Assembly (NCBI GenBank): GCA_037693485.1
Contig: CM075344.1
Coordinates: 75,697,501 to 75,761,500, forward strand
Direction: 5' to 3'
Length of the DNA: 64,000 nt
Source: Kitagawia praeruptora
Taxonomy: Eukaryota; Streptophyta; Magnoliopsida; Apiales; Apiaceae
The position numbers were made by a program, and so were the translations under genes. The stretch's first letter is position 1; each line of letters opens with the position of its first letter. Below the pieces are notes generated by a model. The model was not told the DNA's origin. It made no database searches and saw only the letters and a list, made by a program, of their open reading frames with translations. Positions 56,010 through 64,000 of this stretch are shown one piece after another.

Positions 56010-56581
56010 TTTTCAATCTCGACAATATATAATCCCTTATCCCACTAATTTTATCACAAATTACATTTTCATATTCTATTCAATTATTTTTAATTAATTA
56101 ATAGTTATCAAAAAGTTAAATTATTTTACAAACAATTTAATGTAATTAATATTTAATTTACCATATTAACTGAATATGGACAATAGTTTTGGGACCGATT
56201 AAAAAGGAAATATGAACAAAAAAAAATGAGACGGAGAGAGTAATTTTATTGTGAAATTATGGTTGCGATTTTTGAATCTCAATATTAATGCATTGTAGCC
56301 GTTCCAATTTATTCATCTTGTTTAATTTTTTTATAATCAAATTGACACAATTTTGACTGAAAATTTCATATAGTATATAAACAAATATAATTATAAAATT
56401 ATATCATTAAAAAGAATATTTTATCTATTTTTATATGTTTCTTTCAATTTTTCAAAATAATGAAAGAATAATTTTTAATTAACAATCAAAATTGAATTAA
56501 TTTAACTACAAAAAATCAAACAAAACGGATAAATTTGGACATATGTATTCTTAAAAATCGTTTTCATGATTCTTCTTCTAT
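56010..56581. other. Intergenic, right of the nest
   Basis: AT-rich unique-looking sequence with no ORF of interest. It continues the host DNA broken by the gypsy insertion: CAACTTTTTCAATCTCG resembles GTCAACTTCTTCAATCT at 4479. Confidence 0.5.
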
Positions 56582-56923
56582 GTGCATCTCCAACGGGGCA
56601 AACCGTTTACTTGAAATTTTAAATAACTTACCAAAATTGAAAATTATTCATAATACGTTAAAACTTCATCACTTTAATGAGATATTCACCTTATCTAAAA
56701 TTTTAGTCAATTCTTTATATTTTGCTATGTCATTTCCCGTTCATTTTCTTCCCATAATTTGACAAAAAAAATTATTAAAAATAATAATTAATACATTTTT
56801 TGAAATATAACCAACTATTATAGACAATTCCCATTAGAGCAAAATACCCTACAGATTCAATAAATTTTAGTCAACTACTACTTTTTTGAAATTTAGCCAA
56901 TCAAGTTACCGTTGGAGATGCTC
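56582..56923. mobile_element. MITE with GCATCTCCAACGG ends
   Basis: GTGCATCTCCAACGG at 56582 pairs with CCGTTGGAGATGCTC at the right end (56909-56923). This terminal motif is common in plant PIF/Harbinger-type MITEs. A clean 3-bp target duplication is not visible, probably because the left end has mutated. Confidence 0.55.
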
Positions 56924-57356
56924 TAATAAAACTAAGCAGTTGAACTAGAAAATATTGTTCATTATTTAAACGTTGCACTTTTCTATTCTTACTTGTTAAT
57001 AATATTAGCTTAAAACCCGTGAGATACACTGATATTCTTTAATGAAATGGAATATTTTTATTTGAACTAAAAAAATTTTAGACATGAATTTTGTAGGCTT
57101 AAACTTTTAAATGATATAATTTGATAATAATTATTTATATGTTGTCCGTGATATTTTTAAAAAGAGATGGATTTTAGTTTGAAAATATTGAATATTTTAA
57201 TTTAAAAACGTAATCGGTTAGTTATAATTAGTTATTATGATATTATTATTTTATTTTACTTAAATAAAACTACCCGGATGGCCCAAAATATTCATATGGG
57301 AGCCATGCTGGCCCTTTTTACTGACTGAAAACGCTACACCGTCTACCGTGATATAA
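56924..57356. other. Intergenic
   Basis: AT-rich sequence without a recognisable feature up to the minisatellite. Confidence 0.5.
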
Positions 57357-57577
57357 GGGGTGTTGCGGAAGACCGTGTTCCGTATCATGGGGTGTTGCGG
57401 AAGACCGTGTTCCGTATCATGAGGTGTTGCGGAACACCATATTCCGTATCATGGGGTGTTGCGGAACACCGTGTTCCGTATCATGCTAACACGGAAGATG
57501 GTGTTCCGTATCATGCATAATACGGAACACGGTATTCCGTATTATGCTAATACGGAGGACGATTCTCCGTATCCCGT
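57357..57577. repeat. Hairpin minisatellite, about seven 30-32-bp units
   Basis: Four 32-bp direct units start at 57357, 57389, 57421 and 57453 (GGGGTGTTGCGGAA...CCGTATCAT). Three diverged units follow to 57577. Each contains an inverted repeat such as CGGAACACCGTGTTCCG, an 8-bp stem around one base. Some units differ by paired changes in the two arms. Confidence 0.85.
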
Positions 57578-58099
57578 CTGTATTTCGGGCCATTTTTTTC
57601 AAAATCAGTATTTTGGACAAAAACTTGTGAAAAATAGACATTTTGGTAATTCTCTCAATAGATTTTACTGGGAAAAAAAGTAACGTATTTTAGCTGAAAA
57701 AGTTAATTGCTCAATTCTTGGTGATTATAATTATAATTTTTTATATAATAGAATTGCTCATATTTTCGAAAAGTAAAAAAATTTGTTTGATAAAAAATAA
57801 ATTAATTAGTTATTTAAAAATAGATATTTTACCTGAAAAAAAATTTATTAGTTATTAGTAACTATAAATTATATTATATTATATAATAAGAGTAAAAGCG
57901 ATAATAAAGAAATAATACCATAGGTCATAGATTCGACTCTCACTAACTACGTAAATAAAAATAAAACATGTGCACTTTAAATTTTAAGAATTAAAGGAAA
58001 AACAATTTGTTTTTCCTTTACAAAAGAAAAAATAATTTTTTTTTCTAATTGTTAATGGAGTCAGAGAAACATAATGCATAATGCTGTTATCATCATAAA
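57578..58099. other. Intergenic, AT-rich
   Basis: No gene seen. It lies between the minisatellite and the LINE. A GATTCGACTCTC word near 57930 is B-box-like but isolated. Confidence 0.45.
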
Positions 58100-58260
58100 G
58101 AATCACTAATTTACTACCTGGTTTCTATATAAGAGATAGAAAAGACACAGACTCCCCTATTTCTTCAGACCTGAACACAAATTCTCAAGATCAAGCATAC
58201 AGAAAAGTAGTTGAGGATTCAGACCAGACAATTCAATCTACAGAATCTTCAGACAAAGGC

Positions 58261-58536
58261 ATGACCTCCAAGATTGCTAACCTAAATCTAGGCAAGAAAA
58301 AGGGAAGGCCTCGGAAAAATCTGAAAAAATTTTCCTTCTTCGAATTAAAAGGAAGGAGGAAAAGGCTAAAGGCAAAAAAATTCTATGCAAATGAAGGACT
58401 GAGCTACCAAACGTCTGAAAAGAAGGATTTGGCGTCAGAAGTGCTGGACACTAGAATACTAATGGGATTGATTCCTCTAAAAGATAGGAATAAGGCATTG
58501 CAGGACATCAGATCACGACTCTCAGAAAGTCAATAA
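58261..58536 (+). pseudogene. LINE ORF1, C-terminal remnant
   Basis: 91 residues from the first ATG, although the frame appears open upstream to about 58110, so this is the tail of ORF1 and not a complete gene. It is very basic, with GKKKGRPRKN (an AT-hook-like GRPRK) and GRRKRLKAKK. ORF1 proteins of plant LINEs bind the element's RNA. It ends 44 nt before the ORF2 ATG, a typical bicistronic spacing. Confidence 0.55.
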
Positions 58537-58580
58537 GCAAGGAATTGTATCCACGCTCAGGTATAATTTTACTTCTAATT

Positions 58581-60665
58581 ATGGATTCACTAACAATTCT
58601 AAGTTGGAATATCAGAGGAATCAACAACAGTATAGCACGAAGTAATTTATATAGTCTACTAAAAACTCATAATCCAATGATACTGTTACTGCAAGAGACC
58701 AAATGTGATGCTTTAGCAGACAACATTAAAGATTACTTTTGGTCACTGCAAGACCATTCTTGGTTGTTTTCTTCATCTAGAGGTCAATCAGGAGGTTTGC
58801 TAATCTCTTGGAATAATAGTTATCTCAACGTAACTTCATCCCACATTAGCAAATCTTGGATTTGGATTAGAGGAGAACTAATCAGCACAAAGGAGATCAT
58901 AAACTGCATCAACATCTACAGTCCAAATGAATTACGTGATAAAAAGATCATATGGGAAGAATTGGGCAACATTTTACATTCTCAAGAAGGAGAGCCGGTC
59001 TGTCTCATGGGAGACTTCAATAGTATCTTGTGTGATACGGAAAGGGTCAACTGTTCTTTTCGCAGAACAGACATGGCTGGGTTCAACTCTTTCGTATTGG
59101 ATAATAGATTAAAGGATGCGCCACTAGTAAACTATGACCACACTTGGTTCGGCCCTAATGGGAAGAGCAGTAGGCTAGATAGAACCCTACTAAACTCAGA
59201 CTGGCTGGAGCAGGAAAGCAATTGGTGGATACAAGGTCTAGGTCGTAAGTCCTCGGATCACTTGGTGTTGCTACTGAAATCATGTGAGCAGAACTGGGGT
59301 CCAAGACCTTTCAAGGCTTTCAATTATTGGCTAAAAGATGACAAGTTCACTAATGGAATCCTAAACCACTGGAGATCCCTTCAAACAAATGGCATCAACT
59401 TACATGAAAAGCTCAGGTCAACCAGGTTATTCATAAAAAATTGGAATCTAAACAATATCGGAGATTGTTTCAAGAAGGTGGACATCCTAGAGCAAAGGTT
59501 GGCTGAACTAGATGTAAATTGCAATGGGAAAGCTCTTGAGAAGAGAGAGGTAGAACTAAACCTCCAGGCAGCTTACAAAGAGAAGGAAGAATTTCTGAAA
59601 CAGAAATCAAGGCTTCAGTGGGATGCAGAGGGTGACTCCAACACGCGTTTCTTTCATAAAATAGTTAGGCACAGATTCAAAAATAACAACATTCAAGGAA
59701 TAAGGAAGGAGGGAATTTGGATTTCGAACCCAACTGAAGTCAAAGATAATTTCAAAAATCACTTCTCTGACTTTTTCAATGTGCCCCAGGGTGCAGACAT
59801 TTTCTCTCTATGCTCATTGGTGCAAAAAAAAATATCAGATGAGGAAACAGAACATCTTCAAAGGGATGTAGAACTGCAGGAAATTTATGCAGTGGTAATG
59901 TCCATGAACTCAAACAAATCGCCAGGCCCTGACGGCATCAATATGGAATATTACAAGAAATTGTGGATAGTTGTTCACACGGATATCTTGTTGATGATCA
60001 AAGAATTTCTTGATACTAATTCTCTTCCCCCAGGAATAAATTCTTCTTTCATCGCCCTTATTCCCAAAAAGGACAGTCCAGATTCGGTCTCAGATTTCCG
60101 TCCCATCAGCTTGATAAATTGCTCCTTGAAGATTCTGCTGAAGCTACTGGCTAATAGATTGAGCGTTGTTTTACCTAAAATCATATCGGAAGCACAATCA
60201 GGATTCATAAAAGGAAGGTGCATTGCAGAAAATATATTTGTCGTTAATGAAATCATCCACAGTATGAGATCAAACAAGATAAGCGGCATGATTCTCAAGT
60301 TAGATTTTGCCAAGGCTTTCGACTCGGTCAAGTGGAGTTTCCTTTTCCAAATTATGAACTGCTTGGGATTCTCGGCAAAATGGGTAGAATGGATCAAATC
60401 AATATTCAAATCGATAAAAATGTCAGTACTGGTAAATGGAAGCCCATCAACAGAGTTTAGCATAAGCAGAGGATTGAGACAAGGGGATCCTTTATCACCC
60501 ATGCTCTTCAACATAGTGGTGGAAGCACTACATTTGCTTTTGGTAAAAGCGGAGGAACTGGGTATAATCAAAGGCATTCGCTTAGGAAGTGGTCCTGCAC
60601 TATCCCATCAACAATTTGTTGATGATACAATCATCTTTGTTGAAAACACTACGCATTCCTGTTGA
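58581..60665 (+). pseudogene. LINE ORF2: endonuclease and reverse transcriptase
   Basis: The start is set at ATG 58581 because the endonuclease fold begins directly after it. Apurinic-type endonuclease motifs are SWNIRGINN, LLLQETK (catalytic Glu), LMGDFNSI and KSSDHLVLL. The RT domain follows with NKSPGPDGIN, FRPISLIN, KLDFAKAFDSV (first catalytic Asp), RGLRQGDPLSP and FVDDTIIF (60614-60637). The frame ends at TGA 60663-60665, but the same frame continues beyond, so this is a nonsense mutation. Up to that point the protein is intact and all catalytic residues are visible. Confidence 0.88.
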
Positions 60666-62234
60666 GGTATTAAGCTTGTACTGAAGATCTTTGAGGTCAT
60701 GTCAGGATTATCCATCAACTACAAGAAAAGTTTCATTTACACATCCAAAAAGGACGCAGACATGGCAATTACTTGGGCTAATATTCTAGGATGCAATGTG
60801 GGTTCTTGGCCACTTTCATACCTGGGAGCGAACCTAGGATGCTCACAAAGGAAACAAAAGTTTTGGATCCCCATAGTGAAGAAAGTTAAAACACAACTAT
60901 CAAAATGGAAGTGTAACTTTTTAAACAAATCTGGTCGAGCGACAATGATATCATCCACAATGAACAACATACCAGCGTACTGGTTCCAACTGTTCAAGGC
61001 GCCCAAGACAATAATCAAGCAACTAGAAAGAACAAATAGAGACTTCTTTTGGAACGAGTCTACAGGTTCAGGTAATCAGGTGAAAAAACTTCACTGCATT
61101 GGCTGGAATAAAATCATACTCCCAAAGGATTCAGGGGGCTTGGGTTTGATGAATCTCAGCCTCAAAAACACTGCCTTGCTTGCCAAATGGAGATGGAAAA
61201 TCTGCCATGACAGAAAAAGCTTGTGGAACAAGATAGTGACAGGCAAATATGGCAAGGAGATTACAGTAAACTGGGAAGCCACAACACATGATTTTAGAAA
61301 TCTTTCTGAATCAATGCAAAGTCTCGTACAAATCTCGGCTGATCCCCTTAACACCATAATCTTCTCCAATAGTCCCAAATGGAGGGTAAAGGATGGCTCA
61401 TTAATTGATTTCTGAAATGATCAGTGGCATGCTTCAGGGGTGCTCTCACAACAATTTGGAATCTTCTTCAGCCTAGCAAAGACAAAGTATTGCTCACTAA
61501 GAGACACGAAGGAAATCTGGAGACTGGCTAGTAGCAATGAGCTGATTTTGTGGACCAGACTTCTTGATGATCAAGAAAAAAGTCAGGCAAATATTATAGG
61601 TTCATTATTATAGACAGTCAATTTAGTCCCAGGAGAAGACATTCTAACGTGGGGACCGTTCGAAGGAAAATTTGATTCTTCAATTTGCTACAAAAATCTG
61701 GTCAACACAAGGTTTTTAGAGGGGCCATGGAAGCTTATTTGGAAGTTAAAAATCCCATCCAAGATAAAAATGTTCTTGTGGCAATTAGCACACAGATGCC
61801 TTCCCACGTTGTCTTTTCTCCGTAAAAGAAACATTGTGGTCTCAGATTTATGCAAGTGGTGTGGAATTGAAGCAGAATGCACTTCCCATATTTTCTGGAA
61901 TTGTTCTTTGGCCAAAGTAGCATGGAAAGGCATCTCTAACTGGTGGGAAATTAATATCAACCTATCTCATCCCATCAACTTAGAGGATTCCTTCAAAAAG
62001 ATTTCCGGAGGAGAATGCAAATTAGGGGGGGGAATATGTATCGCAGCACTATTCTGGACAATCTGGAAGACAAGGAACGAGTTGATATTTAACAATATAA
62101 GAATGTCAGAAGAAAAGATCATTCATTTCATCAAATATCACTCTTTTTGTTGGGGATTGGCAAATAACATGCTTCCTTCAACAGAGTCAACAAACAATTT
62201 GGCATCACCACCCTGCTTCAGTGCTAAAGGCTAA
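60666..62234 (+). pseudogene. LINE ORF2: RT thumb and zf-RVT
   Basis: Continues in the same frame as the RT core. 60699-61415 holds SGLSINYKKS, PLSYLGANLG and GGLGLMNLSL, typical of the region behind the RT fingers and palm. TGA at 61413-61415 (in an F-stop-NDQWH context, expected Trp) and TAG at 61611-61613 interrupt it. From 61770 the zf-RVT domain shows LPSKIKMF-type entry, CKWCG and CTSHIFWNC. The frame ends at TAA 62232-62234, after which RNase H continues in another frame. Confidence 0.82.
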
Positions 62235-62694
62235 CACACGTCTTGCCAAAAAAAACTTGATATCTTACTGGTCAGAAATCTCTACGATAATTGGGTTCGT
62301 TGATGGAGCATGGAGGAAAGACTCATTGGGCTCTACTAAAGCAGGCATAGGGGGATTTCTAATGCATGTTAACTACTCATTAGTATTTATATTCTCAGGC
62401 CCAGTGATCGCACCTTCTCCATATGACACAGAATTGGCGGCCCTTTTATTCCTTTTGGGCCAACTGGAGCACAGCAAATACAAAGATAGCAATATAACGA
62501 TTTTCACTGACTCCAAACAACTGGTAAGTAATTTTCATTCCCTCAGAAATTCACAAACGATGGAACATGTGGCAGGGGGCATCATGCTACACAGAGTTAT
62601 ACTTGTGCACGTGGAAAGACACCTCAATATGGAGGCTGATAGCTTGGCAAAAGAAGGCGCCCAAAGGCGATCTATAATCCATGGTTGGATTTGA
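62221..62694 (+). pseudogene. LINE ORF2: RNase H domain
   Basis: An open frame shifted relative to zf-RVT by an indel in about 62170-62230. It contains FVDGAWR (first Asp), YDTELAAL (Glu), IFTDSKQ (Asp) and RHLNMEADSLAKEG (His and last Asp region), the full catalytic set of the plant RVT_3 type RNase H. No stops occur inside. It would degrade the RNA template during reverse transcription. Confidence 0.82.
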
Positions 62695-62990
62695 TCTTGG
62701 ACAGGCACCTAAGTCTACATAGCAGGCGTTCATTAATACTTTGCACTTGGAAAATGCAATAGTATATAAATGCAAACTGGATGCTGTTCATGGTTCAAGT
62801 AGGAGTCACTAGTGGATGTTCAGTGTGTGCAGTAGTAGTAGCAGTTGTAAGCTATTTGAATAGCTTATTCTTGCTGGTTGTTTTATACTGTAACACAGAA
62901 GTCTTTCGTTTTAAGGCTCGCTGATGCCTAGCCATTGTACCCTCGAATTATAATAATAAATATTGGCTTATCAAAAAAAAAAAAAAAAAA
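62695..62990 (+). other. LINE 3' UTR and poly(A)
   Basis: Non-coding, with AATAAATATTGG (about 62957) and an 18-nt A run (about 62972-62990) marking the end of the LINE. Confidence 0.75.
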
Positions 62991-64000
62991 ACGGACTTAA
63001 CATGCTTACTGCTAATTGCTGAAGACACATAATCCCAGACAGCCCAGTAAACTATAAGTAAATGACTTAAACAATATCTCAACATATAGCTTGATTCACA
63101 AAAATAAGAATTGTTTAATTTAATATTAAAAAGCGTGTTTAGTTGTTGGTAAAAACTACATTTTAATTACTAAAACCTGTATTTTAATTATTTAAATTAA
63201 ATATAATTAATTTTTTTTAATTAAATATAATTCTCAATGTATGAATTTGTAATTTTTTTTATATATACAGTTTCTTGATAGTTATACTCAAGTAATAGTT
63301 GTCAAACTATCATTAAATTAATCTTATTTTGAGAACTTCTCGAATTTTTGAATTTCAAGATATATAGAACCAAAAGTGAAGTGAGCAAAAGCTTAAGAAA
63401 TACCAATTTTTTAAAATTTATTTTTAGCTTAATTTTAATAATTTTCTCTAATTTTTTCAAATTCAAATTTTTTTATTTTTTTAAAAAAAATATTAAAATT
63501 TATCTAACAAAAATTCAATCCAATACAAAATATAGTTAATTCGAGAATATACAGATATATATTCATTCAATTATTTATTAAAACTATTTGAAAAGGCAAT
63601 ATTTATTATTAAATAAAAAAATATTCTCTAATTATAAAAAGAATTAATTCAAGAAGGACTATTAAAATACATATTATTTTTTAAAAAAATAACAAAAATT
63701 AAATTAAATATAAATTCAATAGGTAATATATAATTGACATGCTAATAAAAAATATATAGGTTAAGTTAATTAATTATATTCTTTATCTAATTATATCCTT
63801 ATATATAATAAGCGTAAAAGGGACTTTATCCATAATATTGGTCATTGTACCGTTAAAATAATCTTAACCGTAGAATCTAATAGTTTTGAAAATAGACGTT
63901 CAAGATTGTACTATATAAAAAAAGTATAACATAAAAAAGATATAATTAGAAAAGGTTGCATTAGAATTGAATTTTAAAAAAAGAATTATTATCTAAAAAG
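62991..64000. other. AT-rich intergenic DNA
   Basis: Very AT-rich with poly(A)/poly(T) runs. ORF 63348-63539 is low-complexity (Phe/Lys/Ile) and unlikely to be a gene. Nothing else was recognised. Confidence 0.55.

Larger units (their letters stand above)
58100..62990 (+). mobile_element. Nearly full-length L1-type LINE
   Basis: A non-LTR retrotransposon with the 3' end of ORF1, a complete ORF2 order (endonuclease, RT, zf-RVT, RNase H), a 3' UTR with AATAAA near 62957 and an 18-nt poly(A) ending about 62990. The 5' end is approximate because no target duplication could be matched to the sequence after the tail (CGGACTTAACATGC). ORF2 is broken by three nonsense codons and one frameshift. It is not closely similar to the LINE fragment at 2463-4297. 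Confidence 0.82.

Noticed and set aside
57920..57980. A SINE or tRNA-like sequence around GATTCGACTCTC
   Set aside because: Only a B-box-like word was found; no A box, tail or target duplication.
63348..63539. A 63-codon ORF in the right flank
   Set aside because: Low-complexity Phe/Lys/Ile composition is expected from AT-rich DNA.
1..64000. tRNA or rRNA genes
   Set aside because: None was recognised on either strand; tRNA-like matches are limited to the primer-binding sites of LTR elements.

Overview
The window reads as nuclear DNA from a flowering plant, most likely a eudicot with a repeat-rich genome. It is AT-rich, has plant-type long terminal repeats (LTRs) primed by initiator-Met and Asp tRNAs, and contains a plant ATL-type RING-H2 gene, L1-type LINEs and many MITEs. 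The family cannot be fixed from sequence alone. The only intact host-like gene is the ATL-type RING-H2 ubiquitin ligase at 948-1664. Almost everything else is mobile DNA.

Left flank (1-4793): part of a reverse-oriented LTR at the edge, the ATL gene, a 5'-truncated LINE (2463-4297) with a perfect 14-bp target-site duplication (TSD), and a foldback repeat.

The centre (4794-56004) is a four-level nest whose borders can all be read. Level 1 is a Ty3/gypsy (Tekay/Del-like) complex with three LTRs (A 4794-8683, B 8684-12256, C 13516-56004), TSD CAACT, and a 1.26-kb interior. LTR A carries three MITEs and LTR C carries three more. Level 2, inside LTR C, is a SIRE-like Ty1/copia element (16634-53759, TSD TATTT) with gag, a broken pol and a large extra ORF in the env position. 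Level 3, inside that extra ORF, is a CACTA transposon (24651-48513, TSD GTC) without a recognisable transposase. It carries about 10.5 copies of a ~175-bp tandem repeat and spliced fragments of host genes (BiP/HSP70 and probably IFRD). Level 4 consists of two non-autonomous LTR elements inside the CACTA: a gag-only Tekay-like element (30818-40699, TSD ATGAC, LTRs apparently identical) and a reduced Athila-like element (41786-48227, TSD TGGCA).

Right flank (56010-64000): a MITE, a hairpin minisatellite (57357-57577), a nearly full-length LINE with endonuclease, reverse transcriptase (RT) and RNase H broken by three stops and one frameshift (about 58100-62990), then AT-rich DNA.

No intact transposition enzyme was found, so every element here now depends on partners elsewhere. 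The insertion order follows directly from the nesting: gypsy complex first, then copia, then CACTA, then the two inner LTR elements.
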